Assembly (NCBI GenBank): GCA_947570695.1
Contig: CANOVB010000013.1
Coordinates: 1 to 38,598 of the forward strand
Direction of reading: 5' to 3'
DNA: 38,598 bases
DNA from: an uncultured Clostridium sp.
Lineage (GTDB): Bacteria; Bacillota; Clostridia; TANB77; CAG-508
This document shows positions 14,663-22,653 of the stretch, piece by piece. The first letter of the stretch is position 1; each line of letters begins with the position of its first letter. Position numbers and translations under genes: made by a program. The notes beneath the pieces are model-generated. The model was not told where the DNA came from. It saw only the letters and a list, made by a program, of their open reading frames with translations, and did no database searches.

Positions 14663-15373
14663 ATGGAGTTTGTTGCAAATGAAGGAAAAAAAGTTGAAAT
14701 TGAAGTAAATGGAGAAACATATTTAAGGCATGCTATAAAAACAAGATTTGTAAAACAAGGTGATGATTATATAAAACTTTTTAAAGAGTATGTTAGTCCA
14801 ATATATCAAGAAGGAGACATAGTATCAAGCAGTGAAAAGATTATTGCATTATGTCAAAATAGAGTTGTGAGAAGAGAAGATATAAAAATTGGATTTTGGG
14901 CAAAGTTTTTATCTAAATTTGCATGCCAAAAAAACAGAGGTGGATATGGCGTAGGAATGCCAATTAATATGCAATATGCGATTAATAAAGCAGGACTTTT
15001 AAAAGTATTATTTGCTAGTGTTGCAAGTGGCATTACAAAATTATTTGGAATAAAAGGAATGTTTTATAAAATAGTTGGACAAGAAGTAACGGGATTAGAC
15101 GGATTTTATGATGGAGCTTGGGATGAATATAGAGATATAGGTATTGAAATACCAGAAAATCCAAATATGGTATGTAATGAAATAAAAGAAAAATTAGGAA
15201 TAAGTATGATGATTGTTGATTCTAATGACTTTGGAAGGGAGATATTAGGGAAATCTGATGACCTAAAATTTAGTGATGAAGAGTTAAAAAAATTAATACA
15301 AGATAATCCTGCAGGGCAGGGAAAACAGCAAACTCCGATAATTTTAATTAGAAATAAAAAATTAAATCAATAA
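14663..15373 (+). CDS. CofE-like (F420-0:gamma-glutamyl ligase family) protein
   Basis: The 236-residue protein shows features of the coenzyme F420 gamma-glutamyl ligase family: YLRHAIKTRFVKQGDD near the start, GDIVSSSEKIIALCQNR (about residues 51-67), the glycine-rich GGYGVGMP, and near the end MMIVDSNDFGREILG. CofE forms gamma-linked glutamate amide bonds on F420, but nothing else here suggests F420 biosynthesis. Its surroundings (VanRS-like system, VanY-type carboxypeptidase, BlaI/M56) point to a different acceptor, perhaps in the envelope; that is inference. It lies directly behind the phased regulatory array. AGGAGG precedes ATG. Confidence 0.75.
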   Translation: MEFVANEGKKVEIEVNGETYLRHAIKTRFVKQGDDYIKLFKEYVSPIYQEGDIVSSSEKIIALCQNRVVRREDIKIGFWAKFLSKFACQKNRGGYGVGMPINMQYAINKAGLLKVLFASVASGITKLFGIKGMFYKIVGQEVTGLDGFYDGAWDEYRDIGIEIPENPNMVCNEIKEKLGISMMIVDSNDFGREILGKSDDLKFSDEELKKLIQDNPAGQGKQQTPIILIRNKKLNQ

Positions 15374-15414
15374 TTAAAACTATTATATATCATTCACTAT
15401 TGTTCTAAATAATT

Positions 15415-15440
15415 GGTAACTTTTTAAAAAAATTGGGAAA
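15415..15440 (+). promoter_or_regulatory. Possible ECF-type promoter of the VanY-like gene
   Basis: GGTAACTTTTTAAAA at 15415-15429 resembles TGTAACTTTTTGAAAA at 18642, before the Ig/C39 gene of the sigma-factor operon. The -10 part is not clear, so this is weak. Confidence 0.25.
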
Positions 15441-15510
15441 TATAAGAATAAAGGAACTGATATAAAAAATGTGTGTTATTTTTTACATGCAAAATTAAAG
15501 GTGAAAGTAT

Positions 15511-16266
15511 ATGAAAAAAATTATAAAGAATATTCGTGAAATTCTTATTATTGTAATTATAGCTTGTGTAATTGCGATTATTTTTAAAATGAAATTTATA
15601 GAAAATAATAATTTAGGTGAAATAGTTACTAGCCAAAATTCTACTGCTTCAAATTTTTTAGAGAAACAAAATAGTATTGCTGTTAATAATGAAGAGGTAA
15701 ACAAGGTAGATATAACAGATTGGAAATTAACATTAGTAAATTATGCTAATTCTCTACCAGATGATTTTGAACCAGAACTTTCTTATATTGATAAAACTAG
15801 GCAATTTGATGCAAGAGCAATAGAACAACTAAAACAAATGATGAATGATATGAAAAAAGATGGAATTCAAAATGTATGGGTGCAATCTTCTTACAGGAGT
15901 ATTAAACGCCAACAAGAATTATTTAATAAAAAAGTAAATTATTATATGAATCAGGGAAAATCAAAAGAGGAAGCAGAAAAATTAACTTTGAAAGTAATAA
16001 ATAAACCAGGAACAAGTGACCATAATTTGGGACTAGCTGTAGATTTTAATTATGTAGATTATGCTTTTGATAAAACAGAAGGATATGAATGGTTAAAAAC
16101 AAATGCAGAAGAGTATGGTTTTATATTAAGATATCCAAAAGAAAAAGTAGATATAACTAAAGTCAATTACGAACCTTGGCATTGGAGGTATGTAGGAAAA
16201 GAAAATGCTATAAAAATGAATGAGCTTGATATGTGTTTAGAAGAGTATATAGAATATAATAAATAA
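15511..16266 (+). CDS. VanY-type D-alanyl-D-alanine carboxypeptidase
   Basis: A 251-residue M15B peptidase: one N-terminal membrane anchor (about residues 8-27), a linker, and an extracytoplasmic catalytic domain with SSYRSIKRQQELF, SDHNLGLAVDF (zinc ligands H171 and D178) and EPWHWRYVG (catalytic E221, ligand H224). All catalytic residues are present. It removes the terminal D-Ala from peptidoglycan pentapeptides, trimming cross-link donors and, in the Van context, glycopeptide targets. No vanHAX genes are seen, so resistance is not implied. ATG follows AAAGGTGA. A terminator follows. Confidence 0.93.
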   Translation: MKKIIKNIREILIIVIIACVIAIIFKMKFIENNNLGEIVTSQNSTASNFLEKQNSIAVNNEEVNKVDITDWKLTLVNYANSLPDDFEPELSYIDKTRQFDARAIEQLKQMMNDMKKDGIQNVWVQSSYRSIKRQQELFNKKVNYYMNQGKSKEEAEKLTLKVINKPGTSDHNLGLAVDFNYVDYAFDKTEGYEWLKTNAEEYGFILRYPKEKVDITKVNYEPWHWRYVGKENAIKMNELDMCLEEYIEYNK

Positions 16267-16284
16267 AAAATTAATATATATAAA

Positions 16285-16336
16285 GAGGCTATTTTAAAGG
16301 CTTTTAGCTTAATATAAAATAACCTTTTTATTTTTT
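16285..16336 (+). terminator. Terminator after the VanY-like gene
   Basis: AGGCTATTTTA pairs with TAAAATAACCT with one mismatch across a loop, followed by TTTTTATTTTTT. Confidence 0.75.
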
Positions 16337-16339
16337 ATA

Positions 16340-16385
16340 TTGACACAGACAAATGTATGTGTAATAATATAAACAGACAGCTGTC
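16340..16385 (+). promoter_or_regulatory. BlaI-type operators on the blaI promoter
   Basis: TTGACA at 16340-16345 and AATAAT at 16363-16368 are 17 bp apart. The spacer region is itself an imperfect palindrome, ACACAGACAA/ATGTATGTGT at 16343-16362 (8 of 10 pairs), and a second palindrome, GACAGCTGTC at 16376-16385, covers the start region. Both carry ACA...TGT halves like BlaI/MecI operators, so autorepression is likely. Confidence 0.7.
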
Positions 16386-16470
16386 ATAGTAACGTCTCGT
16401 TTTATAATTTAAAAATCTGCAAAGTATTTGGGAAATTATAAAGCAAGATATATAAATATAGGAGGTACCA

Positions 16471-16851
16471 ATGGAAGAAATAATAAAAAGTTTACCAGAT
16501 TCAGAACTAAAAGTAATGAAAATTATTTGGGAAAAAAACAAGAAAATGTCTACAGGAGAAATTCTTTCAGAATTAAAAAATGAAGTTGATTGGAAGTTAT
16601 CAACTTTGCAAGTAATCTTATCGAGACTAACAGATAAAGGTTTTTTAAAAAATGAAAAAATAGGCAGAATTAACTACTATTCTTCAATAGTTGCTTTTTC
16701 TAATTATACTAAAAATGAAACAAAAAATTTCATAAAGAAAATGTATGATAATTCAAGTAAAAAGTTAATTGCAGCACTTATTGAAGGTGATGATAGTTTA
16801 ACAGAAGATGATATTAAGGAAATAAAAAATATTTTAAATAGGAGTAAATAA
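16471..16851 (+). CDS. blaI: BlaI/MecI/CopY-family repressor
   Basis: A 126-residue winged-helix repressor of the BlaI/MecI family: LPDSELKVMKIIWEKNKKMSTGEIL at the start, recognition helix region WKLSTLQVILSRLTDKGFL (about residues 44-62), wing KIGRINYYSS and the C-terminal dimerisation helices. In this family the repressor is removed when an M56 membrane protease is activated from outside. Here that protease is encoded immediately downstream, its ATG following the TAA directly. It probably represses its own promoter, which carries two ACA...TGT palindromes. ATG follows AGGAGG. Confidence 0.93.
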   Translation: MEEIIKSLPDSELKVMKIIWEKNKKMSTGEILSELKNEVDWKLSTLQVILSRLTDKGFLKNEKIGRINYYSSIVAFSNYTKNETKNFIKKMYDNSSKKLIAALIEGDDSLTEDDIKEIKNILNRSK

Positions 16852-18546
16852 ATGTTAGGAAAAATATTTTATAATATAATCGTTTTTGGAACTATTATAA
16901 GTATTTGCATTTTTCCATTATTAATGTTTTTAAGTAAAAATAAATATAAGTATAGCTTTAAAAGTCTTTATAAAATATTTGTATTTATATTAATAATATT
17001 AATCTTACCAATTAATATTGTTGATTTTTCTAAACTTAAGATGTCTGCTAAGAAAGAAATAAAATCTCAGGAAGAAGTTGTATTTCATGAGCCAGAAATT
17101 AAGTTTGAAAGTGAAAATACTATTATAGAGATAGATGATGGTATCAGCATCAAAAATAACATTTTTTTCAATTTTTCAAAAGTTATACCTTATATATGGT
17201 TTGGAGTTGCAATTTTAAAAATCATAATTAATCTAATTAGTTACCTAATATTTTTGAAAAATCAAAGAATAAATTATATTTCTGATACAAATATAGAAAT
17301 TGATGAAGTAATAAAAAAATTATGTAATGAGATGGAAATAAAAAATGTAGAATATAGAATTTCAAATGATATATCTACTCCTATGACAATAGGAATACTA
17401 AGCAAAAAAATAATTTTTCCAAAACAGATTTTAGAAAATAATGAATATGAATTTATTATAAAACATGAATTATTTCATATAAAAAATAAAGATATAGAAT
17501 ATAAGTTTTTATTGTTAGTTTTGAGTTCTATATATTGGTTTAATCCTATAATTTACTTATTTGTAAATCAAGTTGACGAAATTCTAGAATTGAATTGTGA
17601 TGAATACGTATTACAAGGTAAAGAGCAAGCTTGCAGAATTGAATATGCTGAAATCTTATTAAATCAAATTGAGAAAAACAGAAATAAAGAATATAAGTTT
17701 TCAATGAATTTTGCAAATAGGAGGAAAAATATAATGAGAAGATTTTCTAGTATAGTAGATAAATCTAAAAAGAAAAGTATTATTAGTATAACTACTATAT
17801 CTATAATATTAATTGCAATATCTTTGGTATTAGTTTTGTGTATTCCAAATATTAATTTTGCATCTATACAAGAAAATATTTTAGAAAATACAGTAACACA
17901 TAATGAAGTAAGTGCAGAAAATAATATATCACTTAATAAAGTAGATGACGAAAATATTTTGAATAATGAAACTAAAAATGAATTAATACTTAATGAAGTA
18001 ACTGAAGAAAGTACTCTAATAGTTGAACAAGATAAAGAAAAAGTGCAAGATGAAAATAATGAAAAAACTGATAATAATAAAGATGTAAAACTAGAAGAAA
18101 TAGATAATGAAAAAGTAAAAACTATTGATTATACAAATACTAAATTAGAAGAAGTAAAAGAGGGTAAGGAGGAATTTAGGATTGGATATCCATTTAAAGA
18201 TAAAAATATTCCAATAAGTACTGAATATTGCCAATATAAAGCACACACAGGAATAGATTTAGCGACGACTAAAGGAACAGAGATATTAGCAACTGCTTCT
18301 GGAAAAGTTATATTATCTGAATACAAAGGATCTTATGGAAATTTAATTATTATACAGCATGATAATGAAATTCAAACTTATTATGCACATTGTTCAGAGC
18401 TTCTAGTTAAAGAAGGCGATGAAATAAAAAAAGGTGATGTAATTGGAAAAACAGGAGCAACAGGAAATGCAACAGGTCCTTGCTTACATTTAGAACTTAG
18501 AAAATCTGGAGTAGCAGTAGACCCTAAAACTTATATGGATGTTTAG
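16852..18546 (+). CDS. BlaR1-like M56 membrane protease fused to an M23 domain
   Basis: The 564-residue protein has three N-terminal transmembrane segments (about 7-27, 40-57, 112-135), a cytoplasmic M56 gluzincin with H205-E-L-F-H209 and ELNCDEYVLQG, a further helix (about 306-328), a long Glu/Asn-rich linker, and a C-terminal extracytoplasmic M23/LytM domain (about 445-564). In BlaR1 the outer part is a penicillin-binding sensor; here it is a peptidoglycan-peptidase fold. M23 ligands H465, D469 and H546 and H513 are present, but the HLH motif reads C544-L-H546, replacing the catalytic His with Cys. It may sense rather than cut cell wall. Such M56/M23 fusions are known in Clostridia. Confidence 0.9.
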   Translation: MLGKIFYNIIVFGTIISICIFPLLMFLSKNKYKYSFKSLYKIFVFILIILILPINIVDFSKLKMSAKKEIKSQEEVVFHEPEIKFESENTIIEIDDGISIKNNIFFNFSKVIPYIWFGVAILKIIINLISYLIFLKNQRINYISDTNIEIDEVIKKLCNEMEIKNVEYRISNDISTPMTIGILSKKIIFPKQILENNEYEFIIKHELFHIKNKDIEYKFLLLVLSSIYWFNPIIYLFVNQVDEILELNCDEYVLQGKEQACRIEYAEILLNQIEKNRNKEYKFSMNFANRRKNIMRRFSSIVDKSKKKSIISITTISIILIAISLVLVLCIPNINFASIQENILENTVTHNEVSAENNISLNKVDDENILNNETKNELILNEVTEESTLIVEQDKEKVQDENNEKTDNNKDVKLEEIDNEKVKTIDYTNTKLEEVKEGKEEFRIGYPFKDKNIPISTEYCQYKAHTGIDLATTKGTEILATASGKVILSEYKGSYGNLIIIQHDNEIQTYYAHCSELLVKEGDEIKKGDVIGKTGATGNATGPCLHLELRKSGVAVDPKTYMDV

Positions 18547-18554
18547 AAACATCT

Positions 18555-18623
18555 TTAATTAAATATGATAAAACCCAAAATGTTATACAAAAGCATGGAG
18601 GGTTTTTATCATATTAATTAATG
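18555..18623 (+). terminator. Terminator after the M56-M23 gene
   Basis: TTAATTAAATATGATAAAACCC and GGGTTTTTATCATATTAATTAA form a long, nearly perfect stem around a 24-base loop. The stem has AT-rich arms and a CCC/GGG top, and it closes the blaI operon. Confidence 0.75.
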
Positions 18624-18641
18624 TAAAATTATAAAATTTAC

Positions 18642-18768
18642 TGTAACTTTTTGAAAATTTAGAGTAATATATAAATGAAGATGTATTAAATAATTTGTTA
18701 AATTTTAAAAAAGTTAAATATTTTTATAAAAATGTAAAATATTGTAACTTTTTTCATTTTTAATTGTA
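18642..18768 (+). promoter_or_regulatory. Two TGTAACTTTTT sites, candidate ECF-sigma promoters
   Basis: TGTAAC occurs at 18642 and 18743, each followed by TTTTT. With a 16-base spacer they meet GTAA (18664) and TGTA (18765), similar to the SigW-type TGAAAC-N16-CGTA layout. The gene they precede heads the operon that encodes an ECF sigma factor, so autoregulation is plausible but unproven. Confidence 0.4.
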
Positions 18769-18804
18769 TTTATAGTATAAGTAGTTTTTGAGGAGGAAAA
18801 TACT

Positions 18805-19896
18805 TTGTCTAGACGAGAGAAAATTAGATTAGAAGAACAACTTAAGAAAAAGAAAAAAATAAGATGGGGAAGAATAATAGCATTAATTTTAGTAATAGTA
18901 GGAATAATATTAACTTATAAGTATGATTTAATTCCAAAAGCAATACTTTTAATAAAGCCGATATTAATTCAAAATATAGAAATCAGTTCTGAAAAAGTAC
19001 AAATTGAATTAGGAGAAAGTATAAATATATCATCTAAAATTTATCCTGAAAATTATTCAAAAAGTGAACTTACTTGGCATAGTTCTAATGATGAGATACT
19101 TGAAGTTGATAATGGAGCTGTAACAGGAAAATCAGTTGGAAAAGCAAATATCTATTTAGCTGATGGTGAAACTAAAAGTAATGAATTAGAAATAGAGTGT
19201 TTAGTAAGTATTAATGAAGTTATTGTTAATAATTTAGTATCAGAAATAAAACTTGGAGAAATTTATACTTTAGAAACAACAGTTTTGCCTGAAAATGCTA
19301 CTTATAAAGAACTAACTTATGAATCTAGTAATACAGATATAATAACAGTAAATGATAATGGAAGTTTAATAGCAAATGCTATTGGAAAAACAACTATTGT
19401 GATAAAAAATTATAAAGATGAAATACTTACAAGTTTTGATATCGAAGTAAAGAAAATACCAGTAGAAAATATCACATTAGATGATAAAGAAGTTACTTTA
19501 GGAAAAGGTCAAACTTATATAATAAATTCTAAGGTAACACCACTAGAAGCTACATATACAGATGTTGAATGGCAGACTTCAGATAAAAATATAGTAAAAA
19601 TAGAAAATAGACAAATAACAGCAGTAGATATAGGAACAGCAACGATTACAGCAATCACAGATGAAGGAGATAAAAAAGCCACTTGTAAAATAAAAGTTGA
19701 AAGTTCTGCACCAAATAATTCAAAAAAATTTGCGAATGGAAAATATAATATAAGAACAGGGGGAAGTACAGATTATAAAATTTTAGCCACAACAAGTAAA
19801 TATGAAGAAATAGAGATATTACAAGATTCAAAAAATGGCTGGAAAAAAGTTAGAAATTCTAAACGGAATTGTAGGATATACATTAATAAAATCTAA
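18805..19896 (+). CDS. Surface protein with Ig-like (Big_2) repeats and SH3 part; 5' portion of a frameshifted gene
   Basis: This frame gives 363 residues: a basic N terminus, one transmembrane anchor (about 21-40), three Big_2 Ig-like domains (about 58-131, 135-212, 215-292) and the start of a bacterial SH3 domain (about 308 on: KYNIRTGGSTDYKILATTSK). After residue 352 the frame runs into eight unrelated residues and a stop, while the rest of the SH3 domain and a C39-like peptidase continue in the +1 frame. One base too many in AAAC at 19861-19864 explains it. Start is TTG 18805, eight bases after AGGAGG. It anchors a cell-surface hydrolase and is followed by a sigma/anti-sigma pair. Confidence 0.8.
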   Translation: MSRREKIRLEEQLKKKKKIRWGRIIALILVIVGIILTYKYDLIPKAILLIKPILIQNIEISSEKVQIELGESINISSKIYPENYSKSELTWHSSNDEILEVDNGAVTGKSVGKANIYLADGETKSNELEIECLVSINEVIVNNLVSEIKLGEIYTLETTVLPENATYKELTYESSNTDIITVNDNGSLIANAIGKTTIVIKNYKDEILTSFDIEVKKIPVENITLDDKEVTLGKGQTYIINSKVTPLEATYTDVEWQTSDKNIVKIENRQITAVDIGTATITAITDEGDKKATCKIKVESSAPNNSKKFANGKYNIRTGGSTDYKILATTSKYEEIEILQDSKNGWKKVRNSKRNCRIYINKI

Positions 19897-20572
19897 TTAT
19901 TATTTAGATGAAAAACCAGTAGAAAATGTGAGCCCAGATACTGGAATTAATCCGGAAGATATAGTAACAAGTTATCATATAAAAGGAGTTCCATATTTAA
20001 ATCAAATTTCTTTAGGATATCCAACTGGTTGCGAAGCGGTGTCTGCAGCAATGGTTTTAAAATATAAAGGATATAAAGTTTCATCACAGAATATAATAGA
20101 TAATACAAAAACAGGAAGTAAAAAATATCAAGGAGCAGATGGAGCTTGGTATGGTGCTAATCCTTTTGAAGAATTTGTTGGACATCCATCTAAGGGATTA
20201 AGTAAAGGATCTTATGGAGTGTTTGCAAAACCAATAGCAAATGCAATGAGTGTATATGCTGGAGATAAAGTGAAAAATATATCAGGATGTTCTGAGAACG
20301 ATTTATTTGCGCATGTAAGTAAAGGAAATCCAGTTGTTGTATGGTGTGTTAAGAATGGAGGAAATTTGAAGGACGGAGTAACTTGGAAATATGAAAATGG
20401 AAGTGGATCATTTCAAGAATTAGTAGGAGAACATTGTGCTGTTTTAATTGGATATGATGAAGATTATGTATATTTAAATGATCCGTCAGCTGGTGAAAAT
20501 GTAAAACAAAGTAAATCTAAATTTGTTTCAAATTGGAAGAAACTATATTCACAAGCTATTGTAGTTCAGTAG
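19835..20572 (+). CDS. C39-like cysteine peptidase domain; 3' portion of the frameshifted surface gene
   Basis: The real coding homology starts at about 19862, continuing the SH3 domain (NGIVGYTLIKS), then a peptidase C39-like (C39_2, YvpB-type) domain with GYPTGCEAVSAAMVL (nucleophile Cys), GEHCAVLIGYD (His) and YLNDPSAG (Asp/Asn). The first nine residues of the open frame from ATG 19835 are an artefact; no ribosome binding site precedes it. All active-site residues survive, so the frameshift looks recent, is a sequence error, or is programmed. The sigma-factor gene follows 23 bases after the stop. Likely role: extracellular peptide or cell-wall hydrolysis. Confidence 0.75.
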   Translation: MAGKKLEILNGIVGYTLIKSNYYLDEKPVENVSPDTGINPEDIVTSYHIKGVPYLNQISLGYPTGCEAVSAAMVLKYKGYKVSSQNIIDNTKTGSKKYQGADGAWYGANPFEEFVGHPSKGLSKGSYGVFAKPIANAMSVYAGDKVKNISGCSENDLFAHVSKGNPVVVWCVKNGGNLKDGVTWKYENGSGSFQELVGEHCAVLIGYDEDYVYLNDPSAGENVKQSKSKFVSNWKKLYSQAIVVQ

Positions 20573-20595
20573 TAGTGACTGAAAGGAAGATAAAA

Positions 20596-21135
20596 TTGAA
20601 ATCAGATAAAGAACTGTATGAAGAATTTTTACTAGGTGATAAAAATTCTTTTGAGGAAATTGTTATTAGATATAAAGAAAAACTTGTTTTTTTTATAAAA
20701 ACTTATGTAAAAAATATAGATACTGCAGAAGATTTAATGCAAGATGTTTTTGTATATATATTAATAAATAGAAAAGAATATGATTTTAAATATTCACTTA
20801 AGACTTATTTATATACAATAGCGAAATCAAGGGCATTCAATTATATAAAAAAAGAAAAACGAGTAGTAAGTTTAGAAGATTTTGAACTTGTTTCTGATAA
20901 TGATATTGAAGAACAGATTTTTAAAAGAGAAGAAGTAAGGAATTTAAGAAAAGCAATAAAAAAATTAAAACCAGAATGGCAATCAGCAATTTATTTAACG
21001 AAAATAGAAGGGATGTCGTATAAAGATGTTTGTAAAATACTAGATAAAACACTTCCACAAGTTAAAATATTAATACATAGAGCTACTAGAAAATTAGAAG
21101 AATTATTAAGAAAGGAGAGAAAATATGATATCTAA
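20596..21135 (+). CDS. ECF-type RNA polymerase sigma factor
   Basis: A 179-residue sigma-70 family protein with only regions 2 and 4: region 2 spans about 12-80 (FEEIVIRYKEKLVFFIKTYVKNIDTAEDLMQDVFVYIL) and region 4 about 118-170 (LKPEWQSAIYLTKIEGMSYKDVCKILDKTLPQVKILIHRATRKLEE). I place the start at TTG 20596, six bases after GAAAGGAAG; an in-frame ATG further upstream lies inside the preceding gene and adds an unlikely extension. It overlaps the next gene, a membrane anti-sigma-like protein, by 11 bases. It probably reads the TGTAACTTTTT promoters near 18.7 kb. Confidence 0.92.
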   Translation: MKSDKELYEEFLLGDKNSFEEIVIRYKEKLVFFIKTYVKNIDTAEDLMQDVFVYILINRKEYDFKYSLKTYLYTIAKSRAFNYIKKEKRVVSLEDFELVSDNDIEEQIFKREEVRNLRKAIKKLKPEWQSAIYLTKIEGMSYKDVCKILDKTLPQVKILIHRATRKLEELLRKERKYDI

Positions 21136-22450
21136 TAAAGAACTATTTGAAAATATATATACGAAATATAATAAATATAAAGATAGTGATAAAGATATGT
21201 TTTTTCATCAAAAAATATACCAAAAAAGATCTCCTTCATTTATGAAAATGGTTGCAAGTTTTGTTTTAATTGTATTAACTAGTGGAATTATTAGTATAGG
21301 AGGAATTTCTACTTATGCATTACTTGGAGGAACTATAGAGGGAAAGCCAATTATAGAATGGATAGGAATAAATTTTTCAGATGAATATCAAAATTATGTT
21401 GAAGAGCCTAAAAATGAACAAAAGATTTCAGTTAGTGATACTGAAGTTAATCTAATATCAACTATGTGTGATGAAGGTTATACAGTTATAGAATTTAATG
21501 TAAAGCTTAGCGAAAAAGATAAAGAATATCTAAGGATAGGTGAAAGAGTTGTAAGTGATGCACAAATAGAAAAACAAGCAAAAGTAGGTTTAGATAATCT
21601 ATTAAATAAAGATTTAAAAAATACACTATGCTTAATTTTTAATTCAGATGCTGAATACAATGGAGAAAATAAAAGATATTGGCAAACAAGAAATACGATT
21701 ATAGATGGAGAAGAAAAATGGGTGTCTTTTGCAACCCAAACTGTTACTAAAATATCAGATTATGAATTTAAAGTATATCAAATTTATTTTTTAACAGATA
21801 AAGATTTGGGGGATAAAACTGATTTTACTATAACATTGAAAAATATAGTTATTGCAAATCAAGCGGAAAAAAAGAAAACAGATAGTAATTTTATATTACT
21901 TAATATGCCTGATAATGAAAGATATATAGAAATTGGTGGAGAATTTAATGTAGAACTTTCTAAAAAGAAAGCTTTAGAAAATACTCAAAGAATTAAAGGA
22001 AATGGAAAAGAAGTTACATATAAAAAGAAAATCCAAAAAATAGATGAAGTAATAATAACACCAATGCAAATAATAGTTAAATTAGATTCTGAAATTAAAG
22101 ATTTAAACATAAATAGCTTATGCTCTAATGAAAACAAAGATTATATTGGAATAGAAAGATTTAAAGCTTATGATGAAAATGACAATGAACTAGAACTTTT
22201 AAATATGGAAACTAAAAGAACTATAACTTATGAGAATGGAAAAACTGAAGAATGGGCACCAGGCGATATAGGAACATATAAAAGTTTTTATAATGCGACA
22301 ATGAATCTTCAAGATTATGTAATTATAGAAAGAAATCCAGAAATAAAAAGTATAAAATTAATTCCTATAATAGAAGAATTAGTAAGAAATTCAGATGGCG
22401 TACTAGAGGCAAAAGATACAGAACTAGATAACTTTATGATAAATTTGTAA
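21125..22450 (+). CDS. DUF4179 membrane protein, probable anti-sigma factor
   Basis: The 441-residue protein has a short cytoplasmic N-terminal part (about 1-38), one transmembrane helix (about 39-60, MVASFVLIVLTSGIISIGGIS) and a large extracytoplasmic region starting with a DUF4179 domain (about 45-140) and continuing with beta-rich sequence to the end. DUF4179 proteins are encoded with ECF sigma factors in Clostridia and Bacilli and are thought to hold them at the membrane. The 11-base overlap with the sigma gene supports this partnership. AGGAGAG precedes ATG. A terminator follows. Confidence 0.85.
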   Translation: MISNKELFENIYTKYNKYKDSDKDMFFHQKIYQKRSPSFMKMVASFVLIVLTSGIISIGGISTYALLGGTIEGKPIIEWIGINFSDEYQNYVEEPKNEQKISVSDTEVNLISTMCDEGYTVIEFNVKLSEKDKEYLRIGERVVSDAQIEKQAKVGLDNLLNKDLKNTLCLIFNSDAEYNGENKRYWQTRNTIIDGEEKWVSFATQTVTKISDYEFKVYQIYFLTDKDLGDKTDFTITLKNIVIANQAEKKKTDSNFILLNMPDNERYIEIGGEFNVELSKKKALENTQRIKGNGKEVTYKKKIQKIDEVIITPMQIIVKLDSEIKDLNINSLCSNENKDYIGIERFKAYDENDNELELLNMETKRTITYENGKTEEWAPGDIGTYKSFYNATMNLQDYVIIERNPEIKSIKLIPIIEELVRNSDGVLEAKDTELDNFMINL

Positions 22451-22466
22451 GATATATAATTTAGAA

Positions 22467-22509
22467 AAACAATCCACAGATTATTAATGATTTGTGGATT
22501 GTTTATTTA
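22467..22509 (+). terminator. Terminator after the anti-sigma gene
   Basis: AAACAATCCACA pairs with TGTGGATTGTTT around an A/T-rich loop, followed by a T-rich tract. Confidence 0.8.
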
Positions 22510-22540
22510 ATAGGAAAGAGCTTTGCGCTTCCTATTAAAT
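22505..22540. repeat. MITE-type terminal palindrome (diverged solo copy)
   Basis: ATTTAATAGGAAAGAGC pairs with GCGCTTCCTATTAAAT; it is followed by AAAAGCTT and GTACACAAATT, as in the 29.7-kb element. It overlaps the tail of the preceding terminator. Confidence 0.6.
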
Positions 22541-22653
22541 AAAAGCTTACGCTAATTTTGTACACAAATTTTAAGTTCTCATTTGCTGTATTGATAAAAT
22601 TCTATAAAAATGATATATAAATAGTAAATTTAATAATGAAAGAAGATTAATTT

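Noticed and set aside
11700..16266. Classical vancomycin-resistance cluster
   Set aside because: A VanRS-like system and a VanY-type enzyme are present, but no vanH, ligase or vanX genes are.
16852..18546. True beta-lactam sensor BlaR1
   Set aside because: The outer domain is M23-like, not the penicillin-binding transpeptidase fold; no SxxK/KTG motifs are seen there.
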